This document shows, piece after piece, positions 9,801 to 19,129 of a stretch of 64,000 nt of DNA. The stretch is from Bdellovibrio sp. NC01 (GTDB taxonomy: Bacteria > Bdellovibrionota > Bdellovibrionia > Bdellovibrionales > Bdellovibrionaceae). How positions within the stretch are numbered: the first letter of the stretch is position 1; every line of letters starts with the position of its first letter. The stretch is from the NCBI RefSeq assembly GCF_006874625.1, contig NZ_CP030034.1, forward strand, positions 2,976,001 through 3,040,000, in the 5' to 3' direction. Position numbers and translations under genes: made by a program. Below the pieces are notes generated by a model that searched no databases, was not told where the DNA came from, and saw nothing but the letters and a program-made list of their open reading frames with translations.

Positions 9801-9835
9801 AAAAGCCCCGTTTGTAGCGGGGCTTTTTCTTTTTT
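9801..9835. terminator. Bidirectional terminator
   Basis: Stem AAAGCCCCG/CGGGGCTTT with a 7-nt loop, flanked by A and T runs on both sides. It serves the aldo/keto reductase on the plus strand and the GH13 gene on the minus strand. Confidence 0.9.
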
Positions 9836-11498
9836 AGAATTTGTAAACTCGTGCTTCGAACGGTTTTAATGTGAAACTTGTCACACCTTCATGCTTATCG
9901 ACCGGATAGTTGCTTAGCAATAATGACTGCGATGACAACGGCAACTGCGCGAAATCATATTTTGCCTCCTTACCCGTCAAATTAGCGATCACCAGTGCTT
10001 TCTTACCGTCAAGAGTTCGTGTGTAAGCATAGATCTGTTCATTTTCATTCATCACCGGAGCATACGAACCATACACCCAAATCGGATCTGCTTTTCTGAC
10101 ACGAATCAAATTACGGTAGTAATTCAAAACAGAGTCTTTTTGTTCATGCTGAACCTGAACGTTAATTTGCTTAAAGTTCGGATTCACTTTCAACCACGGA
10201 GTTCCCGTCGAAAAACCTGCATTCGCAGAAGCATTCCACTGCATCGGCGTTCGCGCATTATCACGAGAAGCCGGTGTCAATTCTTTGATGATTTCAGCGT
10301 CAGAAACACCTTGCTTGCGTTTGATCGTGAAAGTGTTCTTGGCAGAGACATCATTGAAGTCTTCTGCTTTTTCAAACGTCGTATTCGTCATGCCAATTTC
10401 TTGACCTTGATAAATAAACGGCGTTCCTTGCATCAAGAAATACATTGTTGCGATCGAAGTGGAACTTTCACGCCAGAATTTTTGCGTGTCTCCCCATTTC
10501 GATACGATTCTTGGAACATCATGGTTTTCTACGAACAACGCATTCCAACCACGGTTTTCCAAGCCTTTTTGCCAACGATTAAACACATCTTTGACCTTGT
10601 GTAAGTCGATGCGCTTTTCAGGATTCGTATCCCACAAACCGACATGTTCAAATTGAATGACCATGTTGAACTTTTTTTGAGATTCACCAACCCACTCTTC
10701 CGCACCTTCTGCGGAAACCCCGTTCGCTTCACCCACAGTCATAATGTTGTAGTGAACAAAAGTGTTTTGGCAAAGATCCTTGATGTAGTCTTGAACGCCT
10801 GTGACGTTCATATGTTTTGCGTACGACGGAACGTATTCTAGGCCTTGAGGATTTGGCATATCAGCCAAACCTGGTTCCTTACGAATGTGGCTGATCGCAT
10901 CGATACGGAAACCATCAATGCCTTTATCAAGCCACCAGCGAATCATTTTATAGACCGCTTCACGCATGTCTTTATTTTCCCAATTCAGATCGGGCTGTTT
11001 TGCAGAAAAGATGTGCATGAAATATTGTTGAGTCAGTTCATCAAACTTCCATGCAGAACCGCCAAAGATGCTTTCCCAGTTATTCGGCTCTTTGCCGTTT
11101 TTAGCATCACGCCAGATATACCAGTCGCGTTTCGCATTTTCTTTTGATGAACGTGATTCAATAAACCACGGATGTTCGTCGCTCGTGTGGTTGATCACAA
11201 GATCAATGATCAACTTCATCCCACGACGATGAGTTTCCTTCAGCAATTGATCGAAATCCGCCATCGTACCAAATTCATGATGAATGTCTTGGTAGTCGCT
11301 GATGTCATAACCGTTGTCATCTTGTGGAGATTTATAGATCGGGCAAATCCAGATAACATCAATACCCAAATCTTTAAGGTAATCGAGTTTTGAAATGACA
11401 CCTTGAATGTCACCCATCCCATCGCCGTTAGAGTCCATGAAACTACGCGGATACACCTGATAAACTGTGGCTTCTTTCCACCAATGCTTTGTATTCAT
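9834..11498 (-). CDS. GH13 alpha-glucosidase (oligo-1,6-glucosidase type)
   Basis: 554 residues, the normal length for the family. The GH13 regions are clear: DLVINHTS, GFRIDAISH (nucleophile Asp), VGEAN (acid/base Glu) and FVENHDVPR (transition-state Asp). The start WWKEATVYQVYPRSF and NPNNWESIFGG-like region are typical of oligo-1,6-glucosidase, MalL and trehalose-6-phosphate hydrolases. It would release glucose from alpha-glucosides in the cytosol, as no signal peptide is seen. No sugar transporter or regulator is nearby, so substrates may come from prey glycogen breakdown or internal stores. No strong ribosome-binding site is visible before the ATG. Confidence 0.9.
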   Translation of the reverse strand: MNTKHWWKEATVYQVYPRSFMDSNGDGMGDIQGVISKLDYLKDLGIDVIWICPIYKSPQDDNGYDISDYQDIHHEFGTMADFDQLLKETHRRGMKLIIDLVINHTSDEHPWFIESRSSKENAKRDWYIWRDAKNGKEPNNWESIFGGSAWKFDELTQQYFMHIFSAKQPDLNWENKDMREAVYKMIRWWLDKGIDGFRIDAISHIRKEPGLADMPNPQGLEYVPSYAKHMNVTGVQDYIKDLCQNTFVHYNIMTVGEANGVSAEGAEEWVGESQKKFNMVIQFEHVGLWDTNPEKRIDLHKVKDVFNRWQKGLENRGWNALFVENHDVPRIVSKWGDTQKFWRESSTSIATMYFLMQGTPFIYQGQEIGMTNTTFEKAEDFNDVSAKNTFTIKRKQGVSDAEIIKELTPASRDNARTPMQWNASANAGFSTGTPWLKVNPNFKQINVQVQHEQKDSVLNYYRNLIRVRKADPIWVYGSYAPVMNENEQIYAYTRTLDGKKALVIANLTGKEAKYDFAQLPLSSQSLLLSNYPVDKHEGVTSFTLKPFEARVYKF

Positions 11499-11551
11499 GG
11501 GTATTCAATCTAGCCTGTCTGTGAAGAAGGTCACGGGATAATACAGTGCTC

Positions 11552-13834
11552 CTACAGAGAATCCGAGAGCTGTGTGGGTCCCAAAGGTTTTTTCCATGGC
11601 TGTGGACTTGTAGAAACGAGCTCGAAGACCGCTTCAGTCAATTGTGCGGGTTCAACAGGTTTTGAAATATGACGATTAAATCCAGCTTCAAGGACTTTGC
11701 GTTTTTCATCTTCACGGGCGTGAGCTGTCAAGGCCACACATGGAACATCCCGCCCACCCGGCATTTCGCGAAGACGTTGAATAAGTTCGTAACCATCATG
11801 TTCAGGCATACTGATATCGCTGATAACAATTTCGGGTTCAACGTCTTTGAACTTTTGTAAAGCTTCCTGCATCGATGAAGCCAGAAATGGAGTCGCTCCT
11901 GAGCGGCGCATGATCAAACCTAACATCGTCAACGTATCGGCTTCATCATCCACTACTAAAATTTTAACACCATCAAGACGGGCCCCTTCAGTGTTGTTAT
12001 CATTGCGTGTCGGCTGATAGCGCACATAATGCGGATCTTTTTCTTTCCAAAAGGCCATCAACGGCAATGTCACTGTAAATGTTGAACCGCGATCAACGCC
12101 AGGGCTTGAAGCATCAATGGTTCCCCCATGGGCTTCCACAAGATGTCTGACAATCGCTAAGCCCAAACCCAAACCACCAAATCTTCGCGTCGTCGACGCG
12201 TCTTCTTGACGGAAGCGTTCGAAAATATACGGCAGAAAAGCGGGATCAATCCCACGACCTGAATCCGTGACTTCAATTTTCGCTCGAGAATTAATGCGTT
12301 TAAGTGCGACTGTTACTTTGCCATTTTTAGGCGTGAACTTCACAGCATTGGCTAACAAATTCCACAATACCTGCTGTAGGCGATTGGTGTCGCCACGAAC
12401 GGGTCCCATATCGGGCTCGATGTCGGCAATGATTTCGATATTTTTTGTAGAAGCCGCAATACGAATTGAATCAATCGCAAGTTGAATTCCCGAAGCTAAA
12501 TCAACAGGTCCTAACACTAACTGCATTTTGCCCGTGATGATTCGTGAAACATCTAACAAGTCGCTAATAATTTGTAGCTGCGCGCGTGCGTTTCGGTGAA
12601 TGGTTTGCAGCGAAACAATTTGTTCGTCGCGAGATAAACTTCCATCTAACAACATGTCGCTGTGACCTAAAATGACTCCCAGTGGGGTGCGCAGCTCATG
12701 AGATACCGTTGCTAAGAACTCATCTTTCAGGCGATTCGCACTCTGTGCTTGTTCATAGGCTTCTGCAAGATCTTTGGTGCGCTCTTTGACTTTGCCTTCC
12801 AGTTCTTGATAGATGCGATTGAGTTTTTCTTCAGCAAGTTTGCGATGCAAGAACAACCCAATATAGTTACCAAGATCTTTTACCAAATCTATAATTTGCA
12901 AGCCGTCAGGATCATTTCCCGTGCTGAAAAATTCCATCACGCCAAGAACACTGTCATCAGAAGTTTTAAGAGGAAAGGCCAACCCGCTTTTAAAGCCCGC
13001 CTCCTGAGCTTCTTTCTTACGTGTAAAATTACCATCGAGATCTAAATCTTTGATCCACGTGAATTGTCCACTTTGCCATACTTGCCCTGGTAAACCCTGC
13101 CCACGTTTAAAACGTGTTTGCTTTGACCGATTTTGGAATCTGATCATCTGCGGATCGTTCGCTGCCCAAGTTTCAATACAGTGCAGTTCACTATCGTAAG
13201 AATCTTTAAGCCAGAAATTGCCGGCACCCCAATCCATTGCTTCGCAAATATGACGAAGTAATTCAGGAACAGCATCATGCAAGGTTTCTACGCGCGACAA
13301 AATCTCTGCCACTTTTAATCTGGTCATTTGAATTCGTTCAAGACGACGTTCTTCAGTCACATCGTGAATGAATGAACCGAACATTTTCATATCTTGGTGT
13401 TGAATGGGATACACAGTCAGCTCTATGGGAATTTCGCGACCGCTTTTATGCATGCCCGTTATTTCAATACGATGATTGAGTATCGGTCCTTCACCTGTGG
13501 CAAGATATTTCGCCAAGCCTTTGCGATGAGATTCACGATATTTTTCTGGAATAACAGTATCGGCAAGCTGTTTACCAATAACTTCGTCACGGCGCCAGCC
13601 AAAGATTTTTTCCGCCTGGCGATTCCAGTCAGAAATATTACCGCTTTGATCCATCCCGATGAATGCATCATTAGCCAATTCAATGAAAGAGCGATTGCGA
13701 TCTTCGCTGACCCGCAAGGCGTCGCCTTGGGTCTTAAGCTTTTTTTCCACTTGGGCGCGCTCTCTGAGAAAATAAATTCCCAGGCCTATACAAACCACAA
13801 CGAGTAAAGCTAAAACGGTTACAACAGCGTCCAT
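11552..13834 (-). CDS. Hybrid histidine kinase (TM-PAS-GAF-HisKA-HATPase-REC)
   Basis: 760 residues from the ATG at 13834; a GTG 18 nt upstream is possible but lies inside a hairpin. Order of parts: one N-terminal membrane segment (VVTVLALLVVVCIGLGIYFL), a PAS domain, a GAF domain, a coiled coil (EELEGKVKERTKDLAEA-like), HisKA with the phospho-acceptor in VSHELRTPLG, HATPase with GGLGLGLAIVRHLVEAHGG, and a C-terminal receiver (ILVVDDEAD, phospho-Asp in ISDISMP). It senses through PAS/GAF and passes phosphate internally to the receiver; an outside partner is not adjacent. It closely resembles the kinase at 44837-46486 in its ATPase domain. Confidence 0.92.
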   Translation of the reverse strand: MDAVVTVLALLVVVCIGLGIYFLRERAQVEKKLKTQGDALRVSEDRNRSFIELANDAFIGMDQSGNISDWNRQAEKIFGWRRDEVIGKQLADTVIPEKYRESHRKGLAKYLATGEGPILNHRIEITGMHKSGREIPIELTVYPIQHQDMKMFGSFIHDVTEERRLERIQMTRLKVAEILSRVETLHDAVPELLRHICEAMDWGAGNFWLKDSYDSELHCIETWAANDPQMIRFQNRSKQTRFKRGQGLPGQVWQSGQFTWIKDLDLDGNFTRKKEAQEAGFKSGLAFPLKTSDDSVLGVMEFFSTGNDPDGLQIIDLVKDLGNYIGLFLHRKLAEEKLNRIYQELEGKVKERTKDLAEAYEQAQSANRLKDEFLATVSHELRTPLGVILGHSDMLLDGSLSRDEQIVSLQTIHRNARAQLQIISDLLDVSRIITGKMQLVLGPVDLASGIQLAIDSIRIAASTKNIEIIADIEPDMGPVRGDTNRLQQVLWNLLANAVKFTPKNGKVTVALKRINSRAKIEVTDSGRGIDPAFLPYIFERFRQEDASTTRRFGGLGLGLAIVRHLVEAHGGTIDASSPGVDRGSTFTVTLPLMAFWKEKDPHYVRYQPTRNDNNTEGARLDGVKILVVDDEADTLTMLGLIMRRSGATPFLASSMQEALQKFKDVEPEIVISDISMPEHDGYELIQRLREMPGGRDVPCVALTAHAREDEKRKVLEAGFNRHISKPVEPAQLTEAVFELVSTSPQPWKKPLGPTQLSDSL

Positions 13835-13843
13835 AGGCGAGCC

Positions 13844-13867
13844 CCGAAGCACTTCGGCAGAAGTGCT
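13844..13867 (-). promoter_or_regulatory. Overlapping alternative hairpins in the kinase leader
   Basis: AGCACTTC (13848-13855) pairs with GAAGTGCT (13860-13867), while CCGAAG (13844-13849) can pair instead with CTTCGG (13852-13857). The two cannot form together. They lie 10-33 nt before the kinase start codon on the minus strand, so they may act as terminator remnant or translation control. Confidence 0.35.
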
Positions 13868-13885
13868 ATTTAAAAATATGAAATC

Positions 13886-14116
13886 CTACTGCCGAAAAAA
13901 GAAAAAATAGACAGCGCCGATGACTAGGCCAGCAACTAAAAGAAAGATCTCTGTGCCCATAAAAATTCTTAACGGGCTGTCTTTATAATCTTCTGACTTG
14001 TGATCGCGCTCAGTCATTCCTTCGACAACTTCTTGATGTTCGCGAGGTTGAGGCTTGCGCATATCTTGCTTATTAATGCGTTGGGGTTGACGTCTCTGAG
14101 GTTCTATTTCGACCAT
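13886..14116 (-). CDS. Small membrane-anchored hydrophilic protein
   Basis: 76 residues starting at the ATG at 14116, with AGGAGAG about 8 nt upstream. Residues 1-50 are charged and rich in Gln, Arg and Pro; residues about 53-74 form one membrane helix (FLLVAGLVIGAVYFFFF) followed by two residues, a tail-anchor layout. No family recognised. It lies 51 bp upstream of the hybrid kinase on the same strand and may share its transcript. Confidence 0.65.
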   Translation of the reverse strand: MVEIEPQRRQPQRINKQDMRKPQPREHQEVVEGMTERDHKSEDYKDSPLRIFMGTEIFLLVAGLVIGAVYFFFFRQ

Positions 14117-14191
14117 ATGCACCTCTCTCCTTACTAAAGATAGGGTGCTCGGTAGCAGAACTCAATGTGGTTTCTGCCACAAGCCGAAGAG

Positions 14192-15421
14192 CTAGCTTGT
14201 GACTTTATCAAGATCCAATTTACGAAGAGTTGGTGATAACACAGCGACGACACCAACTGTTGCAATACAAATCATCGCGCCGAAATACGCTGCAGGAACG
14301 ACTCCGAGCCATTTTGCAGCAAGGCCCGATTCGAATTCGCCCAATTCATTTGAAGAACCGATGAACATTGAATTCACCGCTGAAATTCTGCCACGCATAT
14401 GATCCGGCGAAGCCAACTGCACCGCCGTACTCCTGACGACCATACTGACACTATCGAATGCCCCACTAAGTGCTAAGACAATCAATGACAACGTAAAGTT
14501 CTTACTTGCAGCAAAGACCAGCATACAAACACCGAAGCCTGCAACCGAAGTAAATAACCACGGTCCGGCACGATGTCTTAGCGGAATGCGCGCCAAATAA
14601 ACACCCATCAACGCAGCACCCACTGCAGGCGCCGCTCGCAGAGCACCCAGTCCATGGGCGCCGACGTTTAGAATTTCTTTAGCAAAAATCGGCAACAAAG
14701 CTGTTACACCACCGAACAACACCGACACCATATCGAGCGTCAATGCTGGGAATAAAATAGGATGTTTGAAAACGTAACGTGCACCTTCCGCAAGTTCTTC
14801 TTTTACAGAACGCGCTTGACCCGTCATCATCGGCGGCTCCACCACAGTTTCCATGGCATAAGTTGCAAACAATCCAACTAATAACAACGCACAGATAATC
14901 ACGAATGAATACGTCACACCAACAAAACCAAATACCACACCACCAAGTGCCGGACCCGCAACGCGCGCAATTTGCATCGCCGTGCCCATGCTTGCTTGCG
15001 CTTGTGACAACTCTTCACGCTTAATAATTCTTGGCACAATCGCAAACATCGCTGGCTGCGAAAACGCCCGAGCGCCGCCGGTAAAGATCGACGCAATATA
15101 AAGAGCAGAAATTTGCCAACCTATACCAATATGATTTTGTAGAATAGCTGACGCCATCAAGATCACGGCAGAGATCAAACTGCCCTCGAGAACCCACCGA
15201 TACACACCAACCGGCCTGCTACGATCCACGATATATCCCGCATACAGCGCGAGCGACAATGCTGGCACCGCTTCCGCCAAACCGATAAGCCCCAGAGCTA
15301 AAGCATCGTTTGTCAGTTCGTAAATGCGCCAGCCAACAACAACGGCTTGCATTTGTACGGCGAGAGTAAAAAAGAATCGAGCGTAGATCAGTTTCTTAAA
15401 GTCACGAAGAGCGGTAGTCAT
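14192..15421 (-). CDS. MFS transporter, EntS-like (MFS_3)
   Basis: 409 residues with about 10-12 hydrophobic helices. The start DFKKLIYARFFFTLAVQMQAVVVGW and the loop AGYIVDRSRP match the MFS_3 group, which includes enterobactin exporter EntS and many uncharacterised efflux proteins. PDHMRGRISAVNSMFIG is the typical C-half motif. It probably exports a small molecule by proton exchange; the substrate is unknown. AAAGG sits before the ATG. A second EntS-like transporter lies at 39352-40560. Confidence 0.88.
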   Translation of the reverse strand: MTTALRDFKKLIYARFFFTLAVQMQAVVVGWRIYELTNDALALGLIGLAEAVPALSLALYAGYIVDRSRPVGVYRWVLEGSLISAVILMASAILQNHIGIGWQISALYIASIFTGGARAFSQPAMFAIVPRIIKREELSQAQASMGTAMQIARVAGPALGGVVFGFVGVTYSFVIICALLLVGLFATYAMETVVEPPMMTGQARSVKEELAEGARYVFKHPILFPALTLDMVSVLFGGVTALLPIFAKEILNVGAHGLGALRAAPAVGAALMGVYLARIPLRHRAGPWLFTSVAGFGVCMLVFAASKNFTLSLIVLALSGAFDSVSMVVRSTAVQLASPDHMRGRISAVNSMFIGSSNELGEFESGLAAKWLGVVPAAYFGAMICIATVGVVAVLSPTLRKLDLDKVTS

Positions 15422-15607
15422 AGATAGCCTTTGATGAACTTACTTTATCACTTTTGTGAAAAGAGCCCAAGTACTGACTCACAACTGAAAAAAAATTGCG
15501 ATGTTATGTCGACCGTATTAAACATGCTTTGCCTCTCGAGAATTCCCAGTTTGATACAATCTTTCCATAATGTTTAGCTCGACCTGTTTTTTCCGAAAAG
15601 ATCTAGG

Positions 15608-16396
15608 ATGAAGTTTCTTTTTTTCCTTAGCATTTTCACCACTTTGATTGCGGCACCGCTCGCTATGGCTGAGGACTCCTCATTGCATTCATTTGTTTCG
15701 CAATTAGATTCAAGTCTTCGTCACATCAATCGTTCGGAAGTAAATAAACCGTGTGCGGTGAAACCCCTTCTTCCAACGTCTGCGCAAACCACAACTTATC
15801 AAGGTCAAAAAGTCACAGTCTTAAGTGAACAGGATGCGCAAGAGTTGTTCAAAGAGATGCAAGCCCATACAGAAATTCCATTTGATTTTGCGATCGCGGG
15901 TTGTGAAGAGCGAGCTCACGAAATGTCGCGACTTATGATGCTTAAAGGAATCACTCCGTTAAAAGGTTTTGCATCCGTAAATGAAAACGATGCTCCCCGC
16001 TTGAAGGTTCCGCATCCGACGAAACCTGGCAAAACGATTGAGTGGAAATATCACGTGGCCCCGGTCGTGCTTGTCCAGAAAGATGGAAAACTTATACCTT
16101 ATTCCGTAGACCCGTCCATAGAGAAGGCCGCTGTACCAACAACAAGCTGGTTGAACGACATGACACGCCACGATCCGAAAATGAAAGTTAAAATGGAATA
16201 TACGGCCGCATCACGTTTTGACGTCGATGGTCGTATTCGTGTTGATCCCGCCAACAAAGAGTTCACAAAATCTAATCAAGAATCTTTACAGCAGTTCAAA
16301 AAACTCAGCAAAGATCCTGACGGTGAAGACGAGTATTTATTCCAGCTACAAAGAGATCAGGAACGCATGGATATGATTGACGGAGTTGGTCAGTAA
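15608..16396 (+). CDS. Secreted protein-glutaminase-like cysteine deamidase
   Basis: 262 residues with a signal peptide (cut after about AMA, residue 21). The core resembles protein-glutaminase of Chryseobacterium: Cys in AGCEERAHEMSR (Cys99), His in WKYHVAPVV (His149) and Asp in YSVDPSI (Asp168) give a Cys-His-Asp triad in the right order and spacing. These enzymes turn protein-bound glutamine into glutamate. Secretion suggests it acts on periplasmic or prey proteins. A charged tail (residues about 215-262) follows the core. AGG lies right before the ATG, so the ribosome-binding site is weak. Family placement is by motif only. Confidence 0.75.
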   Translation: MKFLFFLSIFTTLIAAPLAMAEDSSLHSFVSQLDSSLRHINRSEVNKPCAVKPLLPTSAQTTTYQGQKVTVLSEQDAQELFKEMQAHTEIPFDFAIAGCEERAHEMSRLMMLKGITPLKGFASVNENDAPRLKVPHPTKPGKTIEWKYHVAPVVLVQKDGKLIPYSVDPSIEKAAVPTTSWLNDMTRHDPKMKVKMEYTAASRFDVDGRIRVDPANKEFTKSNQESLQQFKKLSKDPDGEDEYLFQLQRDQERMDMIDGVGQ

Positions 16397-16476
16397 TTTT
16401 GCCCCTTGGTTTCTGACAAGCTCCACTCACATCTTCTACGAATCACGTTAGAATAAAATGTGTCGTGGAGGCCTTT

Positions 16477-17661
16477 GTGAAGTACCTGTGCTCTGTTTTC
16501 ATTTTACTCGTTTTAATTCCACTGACGGCGTGTGCGCAAAACGTGTCAGCAGAAAATGATATGCGCAGTCTGCGTGTTGATCCCGCATATTTTGCAGATC
16601 TTTATCCGCATCAATTGCCGTCTGTTATTGCAAAAACAGTCATTGCGAATGCCAAGAAGGCCGGCGTTAATACAATCTTTCTTTATGCCTATAGTGCCGA
16701 ACACGGTGCCTTCTATCAAACCGATTACCCGTTCACTGAAATTGAAGAGCACATGGGAGTTTTAAATGCTTTTGCCTATGTCGTTGATGAGGCAAAGGCA
16801 GCGAATATCAAAGTCATCGCGGTGACACCCGTCAATGACTTTCGAATTGCGTGGTTAGCCCATCCTGAATGGCGTTCTAAATTACAATCAGGTGCAGATT
16901 ACAAACCTTTCGCGCGCACTTTTCATCTTTCAGCATGGCATCCGGAGTTTCGGGAATGGTTCAAAGGTTACGTGCACGATCTGCTGACTCGTTTCCCAAG
17001 TTTGACAGGTATTGAAGCTGTCGAGCCCACGGTCGATTGCTTGTGGACCGGTGAGCCCGATTACAATCCAGCGGTGATTACAGAATTTAGACGCCGCTAT
17101 CCGCAGAGTCCTTTAGGAGGTAATGACTGGAATAAAGTTCGTGCCTTAGGCATCACTCAACTTGTCGCTATCGTTTCTAAAGCCGCACATCAACACAAAA
17201 TGATTTCCGGAGTCGTGCAGACCTGGCCTGCTTATTATGACGGAACTTTGATGAGTCCTGCGACGATTCGTGACTCTGTAGGTTTTGATTTCGATGGAGT
17301 CCTAAATCTTCAAGGCGATGAAAAATTAGATTTCGTTATTGGCGAGTTCTTATGGCAACAATGGGCTGGCGAATATGGCGGCAATATATTTACACCGGCA
17401 TGGACTCGATATGCCGCGAATGAATTTTTAAAATTTATCGACACAAGATCCGTCGGAGTTTTGCACGTGGAGATTTCACCGTGGACCGGTCAACACTCGA
17501 CCGTCACTCCCACAGTTCAAGAGTTCGCTGATACGTTAAAAGAAATTCGTGATATGGGGGCCGCGATCGACGTTTATGATCACAGTCAGATTGAGCGTCG
17601 CCAAGCATGGGACGCCCTTTTACAATGGGTGACTACTGATAACACCACGGGCGCGGAGTGA
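16477..17661 (+). CDS. Glycoside-hydrolase-like lipoprotein (GHL10-like TIM barrel)
   Basis: 394 residues from the GTG at 16477, chosen because GGAGG lies 5 nt upstream and it opens directly into the signal sequence; a GTG four codons earlier overlaps the site. Lipobox LTAC. The body has features of putative glycosyl-hydrolase TIM barrels: KKAGVNTIFLYAYS, AFAYVVDEAKAANIKVIAVTPV, and the acidic cluster GIEAVEPTVDCLWTGEPD. Related families (GHL10, DUF4434-like) act on polysaccharides, but the substrate is not predictable. Its 3' end overlaps the convergent lipoprotein gene by 29 bp. Confidence 0.7.
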   Translation: MKYLCSVFILLVLIPLTACAQNVSAENDMRSLRVDPAYFADLYPHQLPSVIAKTVIANAKKAGVNTIFLYAYSAEHGAFYQTDYPFTEIEEHMGVLNAFAYVVDEAKAANIKVIAVTPVNDFRIAWLAHPEWRSKLQSGADYKPFARTFHLSAWHPEFREWFKGYVHDLLTRFPSLTGIEAVEPTVDCLWTGEPDYNPAVITEFRRRYPQSPLGGNDWNKVRALGITQLVAIVSKAAHQHKMISGVVQTWPAYYDGTLMSPATIRDSVGFDFDGVLNLQGDEKLDFVIGEFLWQQWAGEYGGNIFTPAWTRYAANEFLKFIDTRSVGVLHVEISPWTGQHSTVTPTVQEFADTLKEIRDMGAAIDVYDHSQIERRQAWDALLQWVTTDNTTGAE

Positions 17662-18193
17662 TGACTTTTGTGATCTCATTTGAGCGCATGTACAAAAACT
17701 CGTTACCGACACCCAAACGAATGCGTTGTTTGTTTTGAGAAATTTTAGAGACCGCTTTAATCTGTCCATAGCCAAGACCGTCAGTCACAATCGTGCCGGA
17801 AATATTCTTAAGCTGCCAGCGCACAGGACGACCAGCAATCGGTTCGACATCGCCATCGTGAAGAACTGTTGAAATCGTTCCTTCGGTATCACGACACATC
17901 AAACGGAAATGCAAAACAACGAAATACTCTTTATGGCAATTTTGCGAGCGTGAAAAACCGAATCCTGCATCGCAAGTGTTGAAAGCTTTTTCAACAAAGC
18001 CCAACTGTTCAGTGTCGCGATCCAATTTTAAATAAGTCTGTAAAGCATTCAGGTCAATGCTTGTGCCCGACTCGTCGGTTGTTGCAACGGGAGTTGGTAA
18101 CGATTCTGAAGATGTTTGTTTCGGTGTCGTGGTACACGCCGTCAGCGTTAACAACAATAAACCAGCAAGTCCCTTATAAGCCGTTTTAAGCAT
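17633..18193 (-). CDS. Lipoprotein of unknown function
   Basis: 186 residues with lipobox LTAC (Cys20) and a Thr/Ser-rich linker (residues 21-45). The rest looks like a small beta-rich domain with four Cys (CDAGF, NCHKEY, LMCRD, RPWCYQ), possibly two disulfides. AGGGGA precedes the ATG. It converges on, and overlaps by 29 bp, the glycosidase-like gene. No family recognised. Confidence 0.75.
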   Translation of the reverse strand: MLKTAYKGLAGLLLLTLTACTTTPKQTSSESLPTPVATTDESGTSIDLNALQTYLKLDRDTEQLGFVEKAFNTCDAGFGFSRSQNCHKEYFVVLHFRLMCRDTEGTISTVLHDGDVEPIAGRPVRWQLKNISGTIVTDGLGYGQIKAVSKISQNKQRIRLGVGNEFLYMRSNEITKVITPRPWCYQ

Positions 18194-18243
18194 AGTTATC
18201 CCCTGTGATTTAACATTCTACCTAAGAAACCACAGAGCTCTAG

Positions 18244-19071
18244 CTATTTCTTCGCCAGGGATTCCAATTTATCCGCACGAGTAAGTAAATAGTCTTTCAT
18301 ACGCGACTTCTGGTCTGGACTAAGGGTTTTCCAGAAAGAATCCAAGAAATCTTGAACTTCATTTTCATAACTGGCGATGGCCTTTGCATATTCGGGTGTG
18401 CGCACCGAATCGTAGTTTGTCACAAACTTTTCAGCGAAAGCCTTCATCTTTTGTTCACTGCTTTTTGAATCAATGAACTTTGCTAAAATCGCTTCTTTGT
18501 TTTTGATTTTCTCTTTCCAAGGGAACGGATGTTCTTTCGCGAATTTCGCAATATCTTGATTTTGTGAAAGCGACAAATCACCTATCCAGAATTCAAGACC
18601 TTTTTTATATCGTCCTATGATTTCTTCGTTCAGACTATCCGGGTGATTCAAGGCTTCTTTAGTGTCTTTAATTTCCTGGCGTACTTGCTTTTCAAAATTT
18701 GCAATCTGTTCCGGCTTTAATGACGAGATCAAAGTATTCGTTGAGGTTGTAAAGTACGAACTGGCATCCTTATAGTGCGCTTGTAAATCACGATAAGCCG
18801 AGGACATGATTTTTGGATCGCTGCTTTCCGCTTTCTTTTCGATTTTTCTTAAAGTCTGTGCGATTTCCTTAAACCGCTCTTTGCGCAGGCGATTTAGATC
18901 GTTGTCGATATCCTTTTCCAAGCGTTGATGTTGCTTTTCGTCCAGATCAAAATATTGATCGATCTGCCCCATCGACGAGCCGCTTAAGACTAGAAAATCA
19001 TCAAGGAATGTCCCGCGTGAGCCGCAGGCTGACAGAAAAAGCAAAGAAAGGAGCAATAATATTTTCTTCAT
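18244..19071 (-). CDS. DUF6279-like helical lipoprotein, copy 1
   Basis: 275 residues, lipobox LSAC (Cys16), then an almost wholly alpha-helical, Lys/Glu-rich body. The pattern YFDLDEKQHQRLEKDIDNDLN and the closing SPDQKSRMKDYLLTRADKLESLAKK resemble DUF6279 lipoproteins. A paralogue with the same layout lies at 42259-43092. The function is unknown. The start codon sits 3 nt after a 10-bp hairpin (19075-19113) whose 3' arm holds the weak AGG ribosome-binding site. Confidence 0.78.
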   Translation of the reverse strand: MKKILLLLSLLFLSACGSRGTFLDDFLVLSGSSMGQIDQYFDLDEKQHQRLEKDIDNDLNRLRKERFKEIAQTLRKIEKKAESSDPKIMSSAYRDLQAHYKDASSYFTTSTNTLISSLKPEQIANFEKQVRQEIKDTKEALNHPDSLNEEIIGRYKKGLEFWIGDLSLSQNQDIAKFAKEHPFPWKEKIKNKEAILAKFIDSKSSEQKMKAFAEKFVTNYDSVRTPEYAKAIASYENEVQDFLDSFWKTLSPDQKSRMKDYLLTRADKLESLAKK

Positions 19072-19074
19072 ACG

Positions 19075-19113
19075 TTAAGCCTAGAGCGCTCGTGAACGCC
19101 ACACTAGGCTTAA
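19075..19113 (-). promoter_or_regulatory. Hairpin between phosphatase-like gene and DUF6279-like gene
   Basis: Perfect 10-bp arms TTAAGCCTAG and CTAGGCTTAA with a 19-nt loop. It ends 3 nt before the ATG at 19071 and follows the stop codon at 19130 by 16 nt. It may end transcripts of the upstream gene or hide the ribosome-binding site of the downstream one. A copy lies at 19933-19965. Confidence 0.55.
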
Positions 19114-19129
19114 GATAAAATACAAAACT

